Positions 35,993 to 48,052 of a DNA stretch of 64,000 bases are shown here, in pieces (the stretch's first letter is position 1; each line of letters starts with the position of its first letter). Position numbers and translations under genes: made by a program. This DNA is from Ancylostoma caninum. Lineage: Eukaryota; Nematoda; Chromadorea; Rhabditida; Ancylostomatidae. The notes beneath the pieces are model-generated. The model made no database searches, was not told the origin of the DNA, and saw only the letters and a program-made list of their open reading frames with translations. The DNA is taken from NCBI GenBank assembly GCA_037903475.1, contig JBAJFG010000074.1:806001-870000 (forward strand), read 5' to 3'.

Positions 35993-38937
35993 AATAAACG
36001 TGCTCATGTAACAACCTGTAAGGCGCAGAAGCATTCATAATTGATATTTCATCGACATTCCCAGGTTTTATGAAGAGAATACATGGAAATTTCCAAACTT
36101 TATTTTCCGTAGTGTGCACTGGAAGCGGCCGGAATATTTAGGAAATCCGAGAGAGCAATCAACTGCATCAGAGCCGAACACCTGCGACTAAATCTATAGG
36201 AGCGTTGGCAGCATCTATCCCTTCCAATCAGAGCTGAAAGAAGGAGATGGGATGACAGAAACATCCATAGAGGATCACTGCTGAATCCATCTCAAATAGT
36301 CTTCGCAGAAGTCAACAAGTAGTCAACAAACGCACGTTCTCTAGCGTGTACGGGTTGATTCTGCACCAGGGAACCAATACGTGGTCAGATACCAACGATA
36401 GACTTTATTTTGTTAGACATTTCGGATTGTGCCAAATCACAGACTTCGACTTCTGCGAGGAAAGATTTTCTTAAAAAATAGGTGGTCCATGGAATGAGGA
36501 GTTTTCAACTCATTCCTATCTCTTGTAAGTACCTACAACTTCCACAAAAATTTGGACCTCCATGCTCTGCTTTGAAAGAAGTTATAGACGAAAAACCAAA
36601 AGTTGCAATCTTTTTGCTTGCTACTGTATCTATTAAACAAAGCGCAACGTACTGAGCGCCAGACATGTCCTTCCGTAATGATGCGGCACTCATAGATACT
36701 GGAAAGAACGACATAGAGCTGCGTTAATGGATCCCGTGTCACTTCCAAAAAGGTTTTTCTCTGCTGTGGGGGGAGCCACAAAGGATGCTTTATCTTGAGT
36801 TCCTAAGCAGTGACATAACAGTAATGAGCGATATCTGCGCTACCCAATTCCGAAATTTTACAGGCGCCATCCGTAAAAAACGCCCAAAAAGAGCAAATGT
36901 TTATCTTCTGTAAAATAATGCTCAGGCGCACATTGCAAGCGCTGGTCGTGAGAAGCCTCAGGATCTCGGTTGAGAATTTCTATCATTTTGCCAGACCTGG
37001 CGCTGTCGAAAGTCATGTTTTCCTGGCCAAGAAAACATCTAGAGTCGGGTCTAATGAGGTGATGAAGGTGCATTATTCCTCGAAGAATATCGTCATCGTA
37101 ATATCTCAGCAAAGGTGTTAGCTCATTTTGAGACTTTTAAATTACCCTATTATGTGAAGTAACTGTAAAATAAAAGATTTTATTCAAATGAACTGCTATA
37201 CATTGTTGTGCTTAACATACCTTCGCTGAAGTGATCAGAGTGCATTTGCGCTGTCCGTGTCGTGTCCAATAATATAATAAAGGACTGGAACATTTTTTTT
37301 AAATTTACATTTATTAGGGTGTAAAACTATGGATGCGCGTTCTCGCGCGGAACAAATTTTGTTCTAAAAAGCGATCACAGAACGCCTCAATCAAAACTGA
37401 TTGTACGGTTACTCTCAACTACCCTTCCGCATCCTCCATGCAGGGAATGAGGTTCCCTCTTAGGAAAGTCATTGCGCTGTGAGTCGAGACAGCCGCTTAC
37501 CCGAACCCCCACTTTTTTTGCGGTCTTCGAAATTTTTCTTCACGAGGAAAGATTCCTAGCCAGAAGTAACATTTGGTCTGATAGTGGGGAGTCGTGGCTA
37601 CATGGCGGTTGAGACAGGACTTTCCAACTTATTCCTCAAGGATTTTGTTGGGTGTTTTTCCTCGCCTTCGGATGGGCCTGGTTGTGAGCATTTTCTGCTT
37701 ATCGTTGTTCTGACAAGATGATGATGAACTGGCTGATTTATGTGGCCCAATTGTTGAAGACAGAGATGTGCCGTAACGGTCTGCATGGGACTTAGCCCTT
37801 CCCATCAGATCACTCCTCTAATATTTTACCATAAAGAGAACGCCCTCTTCGGTATGTGGGTAACCATGTTTGGAGCTGTATGGCGTTGCTCTCTTCTGCT
37901 GCATCGCAGCCATTTTTTGCGAATGCTTTCGTAGTGTGCCCCTCTCCTAATCGGTATTAAACTTGTTTCAAGGAACCTGTTATCCAAGATACTATATAGA
38001 AGAATTTGTTAGATGGGGGTTTCCACCATAACCGCACCACTCTAGTTGGCAGCTTTTCAAATTTTTTTAAAAATCAAAAATTGAGTTTTCCCAACAAGCT
38101 CATATACCAATAAATGCGCAAGAACTTGCTCTTCACGCTCTTCTAAAAAGTTGAGCATATGCCTTCAATACCAGTCTGATAGAGACGAAAAAGTGTGCGC
38201 ACATTTATAATTTTACATCCTAATATTTGCAAAATCCATGTTATTTGAGGAAAAAAGACTGATTGGTGAACTAACATAAGGCAGAAGTGCAAGCGCGGCG
38301 ATAAGTACTAGGGCATCCTTTCTATATACATCTCCAGTGATTCTTCCACTTTTCTTGGATTTCTGTAGAATTCCTTGTTAGAACTGAACGATTTCTGTGA
38401 GGAACGGCTCTTCCGTTGTCCATTCAACCGGTAGTCGGTACTTGTAGAAGGACCATGGACTAAGACGCAGTCGTTTTCAATCAATATCAACCTACCTCCA
38501 GTTTCTGAATGGCGACACTTTTCTGGATCGCATATACATATTTTATGTGTTAATATTTTGAACCTGATGTCTAGTTAGGAGACTAGTTAACATAATCCCT
38601 ACTGTACCCGACTACCACCTCCAGAAGGCATTTTAGGACTTACTACGCTGCATCGTCGTCCTCCATGACTAGAATACCAGAAACACAAAATTACATAAAG
38701 GATACTGCTTTAAATGTTCTAGTTTACGGGTAGGCATCCACCGAAAACGTCAAGTGAGAAGCACTAAAGACATATCGCAGCAAAGCGAAGTGTATTTTGT
38801 TCAAAAGAATTGCGAAACTACGAAGAAAAATACGTTTACTAGGGAGTTTTTCATGACGCTCCACTGTAAGACTGTGAGTGGGGTTCGAGGAGACAAGTCA
38901 TCTGCAGTGTTTTGACGCGATGGGATGACAGGGATAA

Positions 38938-39184
38938 GGGCAATTTGTACTGGATGCGTGCGGCTGACACGCGTGGGTCTATATGATGAAGAATAGGGCT
39001 CAGTCGCATAGCAGTCACATAGCAGTCGCAGCTCAGAAGCACGCGTTTACGGCCCTATTGCAGCCGTGCGTTCTTTCCATTCAAGATGTGCTTGCCGTGT
39101 TGACCGGTCTTCATGGAAAATCTTTTGCAAATGGATGCGTGCGACTGATGCGCGACTGATGCACGCAGCTAGTATAAATTACCC
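38938..39184. mobile_element. MITE with GGCAATTTATAC-type ends (unit 2)
   Basis: Counterpart of 25632-25878 at the constant 13,306-bp offset. Confidence 0.7.
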
Positions 39185-39641
39185 TATACCCTGTATCATT
39201 TTTACCGCGCGCCCCACGTGTTTACACTTGCCGCCTAGTGACAACTCGCTCGGCGGCAAAGCTCTGGAGCTTAGGCGTTTAATTATGCATAAGTGATGAT
39301 ATCGGAGCAAGCCACTATCATAATCCTGAGTATGCTTCGTTAAGGAAATTGGTTCTCGTGAATCGTTAGTCGTAAGGACACGCTATTTCCGATTTTGGTG
39401 AACAAACTAATATTACGTTCCCAATCGATGTGTCAGTAAGACACCCTGAGAGTGTCTAGAATTTGGTTCTCTTACAGCACATTAGGGTATTCAGATGATC
39501 ATCGTAGGCATTCGACAATGTTCACGTATTTAATTTCAGAGAATTGAAAGATCCCAGTTGAAGATTGCGAAAATCTTTATGAAGAATTCAACGAGTTAAT
39601 AGGAATTCGTTGACTGCCCTGACAGCGTGACTCCTCACTAA

Positions 39642-39904
39642 TTAGGGAAATGGTGTTGTGCTTTCCCAATTGGTACCCAAATGTGGTGGTGTATTTCCAG
39701 GTCGTACTCTTCTTGTAGGTCTACCATGACCACGTTTACCACCACGTTCACAAGGTCTAAGTTTACGTGCTTCACTTCCTGTTGAAACCAGTGAGAGGAT
39801 CTGCAATAATTTTATAAATGATCTACTTGTCAGCTAGGAAAGGTTCTGAAAACGATATGTTCACACACCATCACCAATATTGTCAGTAGACCGGTTATCT
39901 TCAT
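39642..39904 (-). CDS. Small secreted basic peptide precursor, 64 aa (copy 2)
   Basis: Exons 39904-39869 and 39800-39642 on the - strand, exactly 13,306 bp from copy 1. I saw no base difference from copy 1 across exons, intron and near flanks. Signal peptide, single Cys and dibasic sites are as in copy 1. Confidence 0.72.
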
Positions 39905-41055
39905 TGTTTGGCCTGAAAGTGACAATGTAGAAAGAGTAGAAAATGCCTAACTTTGTAGATATTTCTGAATAAGGACGATTTAAAGTCGCTGCCTAGGTTG
40001 AGAGACAAATTTGCGGTTAGAGTATCCTGGGTTTCTGTGCACACAAGAACTTTTATGCTCACTATACCTTCTTGATTTGTCGTCAGCAGTTTACGAAAGA
40101 ATTTATTTACTTGTTCACATAAAACACTCGAGATGCTTCAGACATGAAGATGCTCTAGACAACCAAAACGGTGAAGACAGGAATTTCCCATAAATATATC
40201 ATGCATCGTTCACATAGGAAGTCCACCAGTTTCCTGGTCAATTTCGGCCTTTTTTAGATTATACTTCGCGGAGGTTGAGCGTTTTCAATACCGCGGCCTT
40301 AATAAGCTGAAATGTTTGGTAAATTCGACAATCTTCGCCTACATTCAGTATGAAATCGCCCCGTTCTTCTCCCGTAGTCCCACATTTTTCGCAGGAAAAA
40401 ATTCTGTGTGAAATCGCAATAGTACTAAGTGCCAAAAACGCTTTTCATGAGAACTTATCCAGGACCTGTGTCTAATATATTTAGCCCTCAAAACGAAAAA
40501 AGAGTTAAATACCCACTCCTACCACAGTTTATCAACTCTATTATCTAATACTATTTATCCGTGCATGTGTTTAAGCGTTTGCGCAAAGATATTGTGTTCT
40601 TGAGAGACAGCAATTTTAAGCCGCCGAAGACGTCGATTAGAGCGTAATGTTAGACGGAAAGTAATATATACAGTACCGGTCCATCATCTTTGCATCACAG
40701 AATGCTACCCAACTGTCCTGTCGCGTCGCGAGACATGCAGAGGGCGGCGGACCATTCGGATGCTGCGGTTGTGTTGGTACCTTGCTTATGTTTCTTACTG
40801 CGCTGGCCCAAATATTTTGGAATCATGAAAGACAGAAAAAATGGTGGGGAACATAGGCAAAACACCTAGGCCCGTGTCGCTCCGCCTAATTGGTGCGACA
40901 CAGAAGACCAGATGGGCGGTATTCTGTGATGGGAGATTCATTGATCGGAACCATATATCCACAATCGAGCTCATCCGGCAGAACATAATGTAGAAGTGCA
41001 TCCCATTTCTTTCGAAAACTGTACTTTCAAATTTGCCTTAAAAAAATGTACAGAG

Positions 41056-41434
41056 AACTCCAAACGGACGCAGGCAAGAGTCAGGACCGCGGCGCGGCTC
41101 TCTTGGGCAGAGTCACTGGAGCTCAAAAGTTATTCATGCTTGCGGCGCGTCAAAGTTTACGCGCCGATACACAGTGCAAAGGAGGGAGGTAGAAGACAAA
41201 TCCTGGCAGGTCAGCAATGTTCCTAGTTTCGCCGTTGCGTCTGCCGCGCGAGCAAACCGCGTTTCCATTTTCGCCGCTTTGGGTCGGCGCGAAAACTTCG
41301 TGGAGTTTTGTCTAGGCGCGTAAACTTTGACGCGCCGCAAGCATGAATAACTTTTCAGCATAGTGTGCGCCTGCGTTTCTGCCCAAGAAAGCCGCGGCGC
41401 GGTTTCGACTCTTGTCTAGGTACGTTTGGAGTTT
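41056..41434. mobile_element. MITE with ACTCCAAACG ends, carrying a nested MITE (unit 2)
   Basis: Unit 2 counterpart of the element at 27750. The nested MITE is at 41125-41355 with the same perfect arms. A few substitutions distinguish the copies, for example CCGCGGCGCGG here against CCGCGCTGCGG in unit 1. Confidence 0.75.
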
Positions 41435-42585
41435 GATATACCTTTTGTAGATTTGCGTTGAATGGCCTTGTAGAGAAATCATTTAACCAACGTTGCGCCC
41501 ATTTCAATTCAGTTTCTAGTTTTCTTCGAGTAATTTTCGAGTTATGTTGCACTTCCTTGCCTACTTTTTTGGAAGAAAAAACTTTTGACCTTAGGAAGGA
41601 GTAAAGATGAACTAAGAGTCATGAGAAATTCTGAGGTAGAGAGGATGAAATTTTGAGTCAGCGACCACATTTATGAAAATGTAACCCAAGCTGGGTGTAA
41701 ATATAGAAAGCACTCTGCAGCTTTTATTTGCCTGGTGTTCCTTTTATGTTTGAGCAATAATTTAAGTTGCAAATTCATTTCCATCATGAAAATCCTCCCA
41801 GCCTTATGGTTTCGGCTGTATGATTGTGATAAAATCTAGAAAAGTGCAATTTCTGAAACTTTATAGCGTGCATTTACTGCTATACAAAAATGTAGAATTT
41901 CGCAACGCTTATTCAGCATATGTTCGAAATTCTTCTTGCCTCTCTCAACATATCCATAATTTTTTTCTTTCGACTCCGCCTCCTAAAAAACCGAGGATGT
42001 ACTGTAATACATATCTACTTTAGCGCAGACCCCCCACCCCACCACCGTCACGTCAGTGGGTTGAGTGGGTGGCTGTTACTTTCTGCCCCACTCACTTTGC
42101 CTGCCGCCAGTGGACGATTTGGCATACGTGCTATGTGCTGCGTTTAAAGAGAACGTTCACCACTCGACGGTGAGTGCTAGTAACGATGATTTGCAGGTGG
42201 CCCTCAAAGCGAGGCCGATAGTCGACGCCTGAGGGTTGGCGAATACACTCACTTGTGACTATGAAACCGTCATCGAGCATCCTCACGGTCTCGATTACAG
42301 CAAAGTTGTCTGGACATGAGTGCCCTGCTGGATATGCGAATCTGAGAAGTCATGCCGAGTGAGCATCGAAGAGTCGGTGTTTGATACTGTGTCATGCTTG
42401 GCCATAAGAGTTGTCCAGATTCTATAAGATTGTGATGAGAATTGATTACAAGAATTTTATTAAACAACAAGGTTAATGTATAGCAAGTAACACGCTGGCC
42501 TCCAAATCCGTTCGAGCGAGCGGGGCCATACAGAAGGGCTATTATCTGACGACTGTGGCTGGTGACGAAAGCTTTTCGTTACATA

Positions 42586-43425
42586 CAGTAGCGAGCAAAA
42601 AGATTGCAACTTTTGGTTTTTCATCTGCAACTCCTTTCAAAGTAGAGCATGGAGGAATAAATTTTTGTGGGAGTTGTAAATACTCATAGGAGATAGAAAC
42701 AAGTTAAAACCGCCTTATTCCATAGACTTCTTGTTATTTTAAGAAATTTTTTTCTCGCAGAAGTCGAAATCTTGGCGCCAACCTGAATGTCTAACAAAAT
42801 AAAGTCTATCGTTGGTATCTGACCACGTATTGGTTCCTTGGTGTAGAATCAACCCGTACACGCTAGAAAACTTGCGTGTATTGACCACTTGTTGACTTCT
42901 GCGAAGACTATTTGAGATGGATCCAGCAGTGATCCTCTATGGATGTTTCTGTCAGCACGGCTCCTTCTTCCAGTTCTGATTGGAAGGGATAGATGCTGCC
43001 AACTTTTCTATAGGTTTAGTCGCAGGTGTTCGGCCTGAATGCAGTGCATTGCTTCCTCGGAGTTCCGAAATATTCCGGGTGGTTTCAATGCAGCCAGTTA
43101 TGTACATCACGAAAAATAAAGTTTGGAAATTTTTCTGTCTCGGGGAGAAGGACACCGGGAAGATCCCATAAGTGGTGAGAATGCACCAGGATTCCTGGAA
43201 TATTGTCAAGTACATGAAGATTCATGCTGCCTTGGATTTGATGAGGTAAGTCTCACAAAGGATTCCAGATTCACTGTGAAAATTCGTGTGTGAGGCAAGA
43301 GAACACACACTCGTGCTAATGACCAGCATTTTCCACTTAGAGTAGTCCTGCTTCGAGAAATATGAGGCGATGTGAATCTTCATGTACTTGACAATATTCC
43401 AAGAATCCCGCAGCATCCTTACCAC

Positions 43426-43456
<31 letters not shown>

Positions 43457-44244
43457 TTGAATACACCACAAGGGTGTGCCACCAGAAGGATAAGGGATGC
43501 TTTAGGGTTAGTAACAAATCAATTGAAACAGAAGAAAAAAAAACGTACTTATGGGATCTTCCCGGTGTCCTTCTCCCGGAGACAGAAAAATTTCCAAACT
43601 TTATTTTCCGTGACGTACACAACTTGCTGCACTGAAAGCAGCCGGAATATTTCGGAGATCCGAGGGAGCAACCAACTGCATCAAAGCCGAACACCTGCGA
43701 CTAAACCTATATGGGCGTTGGCAGCATCTATCCCTTCCAATCAGAGCTGAAAGGAGGAGCCGGGCTGACAGAAACATCCATAGAGGATCACTGCTGGATC
43801 CATCTCAAATAGTCTTCGCAGAAGTCAACAAGTGGTCAATACACGCACGTTCTCTAGCGTGCACGGGTTGACTCTGCACACTCTGCACCAAGAAACCAAC
43901 ACGTGGTCAGATACTAACGATAGACTTTATTTTGTTAGACATTCCGGATTGTGCCAAGTTTTTCTCTGCTGTGGGGGGAGCCACAAAGGATGCTTTACCT
44001 TGAGTTCCTGAGCAGTGACATCACAGTAATGAGCGATATCTGCGCTACTCAATTCCGGACTTCGACTTCTGCGAGGAAAGATTTTCAAAAAAAAAGTAGA
44101 TGGTTCATGGAATGAGGAGTTTTCAACTTATTCCTATCTCTTATGAGTACTTACAACTTCCACAAAAATTTAGACCTCCATGCTCTGCTTTAAAAGAAGT
44201 TATAGACGAAAAACCAAAAGTTGCAATCTTTTTGCTCGCTACTG
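42586..44244. mobile_element. Tc1-like fold-back element (unit 2, without Penelope)
   Basis: Same termini as at 29690, flanked by TA at 42584-42585 and 44245-44246; 1.66 kb. Arms about 42586-43425 and 43553-44244 face each other. Two secondary insertions are visible: one with a (TTTA)n end at about 43424-43550 and a 100-bp patch at 43958-44057. Confidence 0.75.
43424..43550 (-). mobile_element. Short retroposed insertion with (AATA)n tail in unit 2
   Basis: About 125 bp absent from unit 1 at the same site (30525). On the - strand it ends in (AATA)n. ACTTAT flanks it on both sides (43424-43429 and 43547-43552), a likely target duplication. The body resembles no known class. Confidence 0.55.
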
Positions 44245-44679
44245 TATCTATCAAAGCGGCGTAACGGACTGAGTCCCAGACATATCCTTCCGTAACGCAG
44301 CGGCACTCATAGATACTGGAGAGAACGACATAGAGCAGCGTTAATGGATCCCGTGTCACTTCCAAAACAGTCAAAAGCAAACTCGCCCGGGAAGGTTTTT
44401 CTCTGCTAAGTGGGGAGCCACAAAGCATGCTTTACCTTGAGTTCCTAAGCAGTGACATCACAGTAATGAGCGATATCTGCGCTACTCAAATCTCAGTTTA
44501 CAGGCGCCATCCGTAAAAAAACGCCCGAAAAGAGCAAATGTTTATCTTCTGTAAAATAATGCTCAGGCGCACCTTGCAAGCGCTCGTCGTGAGAAGCCTC
44601 AGGATCTCGGTTGAGAATTTCTACCACACCTTCCGTATTCGCCAGACCTGGCGCTGTCGAAATGTCATGTTTTCCTGGC

Positions 44680-44925
44680 CAAGAAAACATCTAGAGTCGG
44701 GTCCAATGATATGATAAGGGTGCGCCGGTGTCCGAAAGTCAGAAAACGTCTAGAGTCGGATCCAGGGGTGTGATAAAGGTGCGCCAGCGTCGAAAAGTGG
44801 GAAACGCCTAGAATCTGTTCCAGTGATGTTGTAGGGGTGCGTAGGCATTAAAAAGTGGGGAAACGCCTAGAATCCTGTCCAACGGTGTGATAAAGGTGCG
44901 TGGGCACTTAATAGTGGCTTAAATG
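44680..44925. repeat. Tandem repeat, about 60-bp unit, 4 copies
   Basis: Units start GAAAACATCTAGAGTCGGGT, then AAACGTCTAGAGTCGGATCC and AAACGCCTAGAATC (twice), each continuing with GTGTGATAAAGGTGCG. The first unit is the end of the segmental duplication. Confidence 0.75.
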
Positions 44926-45290
44926 TCACGCACGGGTCCACAACTGCGGGAGTGGCATGCCAGCGCTCAGTGAAAGGGAAAATACAAAGAATGCGAGACG
45001 AGCGAAGCGAGCTACGTTAGCGGGACGATTAGGCTGGTATATCATCAAATGAGAATCTGCTTTGATGAAGAAATCTATTTCCAAAGAATTCATTGTGAGT
45101 GTAGCAGAACTTTTTCGCCAACCCACTATTATCATTCGCAACTCCTTGATATAATACAAAGTATTGAAAACGTACATCTGTAAACGCGGGCAAATACTCG
45201 ATTTATAATATCGTGGGCATTACATGTACGGTGAATGAATCGTACTGGTTGAGCTCTAAATCTATTTTCACTTATGCATAGAAAAAATGA
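44926..45290. other. Intergenic, nothing recognised
   Basis: No gene or repeat seen between two tandem arrays. Confidence 0.4.
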
Positions 45291-45512
45291 ACGGTTGGTT
45301 ACATTTTTACTTCCGCGCGAACATGTTGCGTCAATGCTCAAAAAACACTTGGTTACATTTTTAGTTTCGCACGAACAGGCTGCATCAATGCTCAAAAACA
45401 CTTGGTTACATTTTTACTTTCGCACGAACAGGCTTCGTCAATGCTCAAAAACATTTGGTTACATTTTTACTATCGCACGAACAGGCTGCGTCAATGCTCA
45501 AAAACACGTTAG
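45291..45512. repeat. Tandem repeat, 53-bp unit, 4 copies
   Basis: Unit TTGGTTACATTTTTACTTTC, then GCACGAACAGGCTGCGTCAA and TGCTCAAAAACAC. The copies differ by a few bases. The open frame that crosses them (84 codons) shifts phase with each unit and is not a gene. Confidence 0.85.
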
Positions 45513-45954
45513 AATAGCGAGTGTGTAGGCAGATGATTGAAGCTGGGGCTGACATTTTCGATTCGATATTATGCACTTCCCTTCAGACGGACTGTTATTA
45601 TTGTTTTGTTATTATTATTGAAGGAGGAGGTTGGGGAAGCGTTTGGAAGAACAATGTGGAATTAACTCTACACTCATCACATCATTGCCTTGCTTATTTA
45701 TAATAACCGGGGTCAAGCATGACGATAGGAAAAACCGACCCTCAATAAGACCCTCCCCCCTATTCCCTCGTCCAACCTCCACCTTTTCACGACCCCACCC
45801 CTCCCCCCTGCTCCCACATGTTTTCTCTGTACACTGAACAGTTTCAAGAAAGAATACACAAAAGAAACACATTAAAAACCAAAAATTGGAAATAAAACAA
45901 CCTTGAAGTCGATATGCATCTTTTCTCATCCGATCGGACATGAGTGCTAGCAGG
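45513..45954. other. Intergenic
   Basis: Pyrimidine-rich stretches (CCTCCCCCC near 45750-45810). No gene recognised. Confidence 0.35.
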
Positions 45955-47132
45955 ATCGATCATGTCATTACGTGTCAAAACGGGACTGGTTGGCAGCGCA
46001 TGCAAGGAATCGGTTTCAGCGTTGGCATTTGCGCGCCCATGCGTTCGATTCACGGCGCCTCCAAGAAATTTTTGCACGCGTTGGAACGGCTTCAGGATTT
46101 AGTGTAGAGTAGAGAGGACTTAACGGTTTGAAAATGAAGTGAGAGAAGCGAAATCGATCGATTACACATGCGAGAATTCGCCTACAGGTGACGCCAGTTT
46201 GTGAAAAACTAGGGTTATTTAGACCTCGTACTGAGGTCCTCTGACATGAAATCAGCAAATGCTTTTCTACATTTCGATAGAGGACGACCAGCTCTATCTT
46301 TCATCAGAGTTTCAATTTTCTAGATCTTTATATATTTTTGGGAGCTCGATGGGAATTCCGTGGGAAATTCGGCGAATTTCCCATCGATTTCCAATCTAAA
46401 TTGCGGGAAAACGAGCGAAATTCGTGGAGCCAGATTCTGTACTCAAATGGGAAACTTCCTCATCTAAAACTCATAGAGGAAAATTTTTCGTGATATCTGC
46501 AAATTGCTTCTCAGTGGTTTCCCAAAAAGATTTGTTCCATTTTCACCGTCTGTTGAAATAGCGAGATTTTCACTTCCTCAACTCCTATGAAGACAGTTTG
46601 CCTTTTACCAAAATTTCACTACCTTCACGTGATAGAACTCCAAGCATTTGATTCTTCATCCCCATTATCGCAGCCCAATAACTGCCCCTGCTTGCGTGAG
46701 CTAGATGGGGAATTCCCCCTCGGAGACCCGGAAATTTAAAAAATTTCCCATCGAGCTCCCAAAAGCATATGAAGCTCCAGAAAATTGAAACCCAGGCAAA
46801 AGATAGAGCTGATCGTCCTGTATAGACATATAGAAAAGCATTTGCTGATTTTGAGTCAGTAGACTTCAGCACGAGATCTAGGTCACCCTACTTTTCCAAG
46901 TTCTGACGGGCCCTGCAGGCGAATCCTCGCATGTGCAATCGATTGATCTCGCACCCACACTCTATTTTTTAACATTTCCACCCTCTTTACTCCACATTTG
47001 ATTCTGAAGTGACTCCGACCAGTGCAAAAATCTATTGAAAGCGCCGGGAATCAAAACCTTGGGTGCGCTGAGGCCGATTTCTCTCCTACGCTGCCGCACA
47101 GTCCTGTTTCAACACGTAATGACGTGATCGTT
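45955..47132. mobile_element. Inverted-repeat (fold-back) element, 1.2 kb
   Basis: ATGTCATTACGTGTCAAAAC near 45962 pairs with TTTCAACACGTAATGACGTG near 47107. ACATGCGAGAATTCGCCTAC (46166) pairs with GCAGGCGAATCCTCGCATGT (46916). GGGAGCTCGATGGGAA pairs with TTCCCATCGAGCTCCC. Arms are about 430 bp around an unpaired centre (about 46400-46690). No coding capacity. Confidence 0.75.
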
Positions 47133-48052
47133 CTTGCTGGCAAGGGCCGACCGTCATTCGTCATAATGTCATAGAACAATCATGAATTGTTCAATTCAAT
47201 TCATTCAATGTTCAAGCAACCCCTCTACTTACCCCACCCCCAGCTCTCCAATACGATCCCCCCCCCCCCTTCACAGCCCCCTCCCATACGACCCCCTCCT
47301 GGGAAATTCCCATCGGACGCTTGACACCCTGATAATAACATCTGTAGAACTAGCAGTAACCCTTATCTCTTTTTCAGTGTCATGTAGACAAAGGAAACTC
47401 CAAGTGACAGTGTGCAAGGGACAGGAACGCGGTGTGGCGTGGCACTCGAGTTGTCTGCTGCTGGCAAAAGCAAACAACCCAGAGCCACATGCAGGAACTC
47501 CATGTCTCTGCCCGAGAGAGCCGCTCCGCGATCCCGCCTCTTACACACGGCCGTTGGGAGCAGGGGTGTGCGGAAGTAAAATTTTAAATCCCGTAAAACG
47601 TAAAACGGAAAACGGAAGGCCAAAAATGGGCGGAAAACGGAAAGCGTAAAACGGAAAACGGAAAATTCCGTACACCCCTGGTTAGGAGTCCCCTGTTCTG
47701 TCCTCCTCAAAATGATAGACAGATTCTGTGACTGCAGAAACGCGGTGGGGCAGGGCGATGGATGCGAAGAGAGTATTTCCCAAGTGAGAGGGTCAAGTAG
47801 GTCCCGCCGTGATTCTGCTGCCACGACACAGTGAAACCGCACGCACAATCAGTCTATCATTTCGACAAGGACTGTATGTACGTGCTATCGCTTATTCATA
47901 TCTCGTCTTACCGCATAGTATTGTATTTACCATGCAAGTGGTACCATGGGACAGCTACATGTTACTTTTTTCATTTCTCGACGACACTGTATTCCAAGTT
48001 AGCGTAATAAGACCGATTGCATAAACGTCATCGTTCCGAACTTCGACTGTTA
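47133..48052. other. Intergenic with old MITE remnants and a GTAAAACGG-type simple repeat
   Basis: 47386-47560 resembles the ACTCCAAACG MITE family in degenerate form. Inside its right part, 47571-47681 starts AGGGGTGTGCGG and ends CCGTACACCCCT around repeated GTAAAACGGAAAACG, a small palindrome-ended insertion. A (C)10 run lies at 47261-47270. Confidence 0.5.

Larger units (their letters stand above)
30586..36086. mobile_element. Penelope-like retroelement cluster
   Basis: It is inserted in the fold-back element. The host words CCAAACTTTATT occur at both junctions (about 30573 and 36097), a target duplication of about 15 bp; in unit 2 the site is uninterrupted at 43590. It consists of an inverted partial copy (about 30586-31135), a direct 3' partial copy (about 31150-32330), a spacer rich in TTGTCGACAA, and the longest copy (about 33120-36086) with RT and GIY-YIG regions. 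LTR-like repeats at about 31950-32330 and 35708-36086 are nearly the same. Penelope elements typically show such partial and inverted tandem arrangements. Confidence 0.8.
29690..36626. mobile_element. Tc1-like fold-back element interrupted by a Penelope-like insertion (unit 1)
   Basis: The left end CAGTAGCGAGCAAAAAGATT (29690) and its reverse complement (ending 36626) are flanked by TA on both sides. The following words (GCAACTTTTGGTTTTTCGTC) strongly recall Tc1 ends. Long subterminal arms, 29690-30585 and 36087-36626, are inverted copies. No transposase frame is visible, so it is non-autonomous. The 5.5 kb between the arms is a Penelope-like insertion. Confidence 0.75.
23792..37069. repeat. 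Tandem segmental duplication, unit 1
   Basis: It starts GCATTATTCCTCGAAGAATA and matches unit 2, which begins at 37070 with the same words. The offset is 13,278 bp at the start and 13,306 bp over 25.1-28.5 kb. It holds the small peptide gene, MITEs, a candidate solo LTR and the fold-back element interrupted by a Penelope-like element. Its last part (36,627-37,069) corresponds to 44,245-44,730 in unit 2. Confidence 0.9.
37070..44730. repeat. Tandem segmental duplication, unit 2
   Basis: Same order of elements as unit 1 but 5.6 kb shorter, mainly because the Penelope insertion and the candidate LTR are absent. Differences that I could see cluster at the two ends; the centre looks identical. 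Confidence 0.9.
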
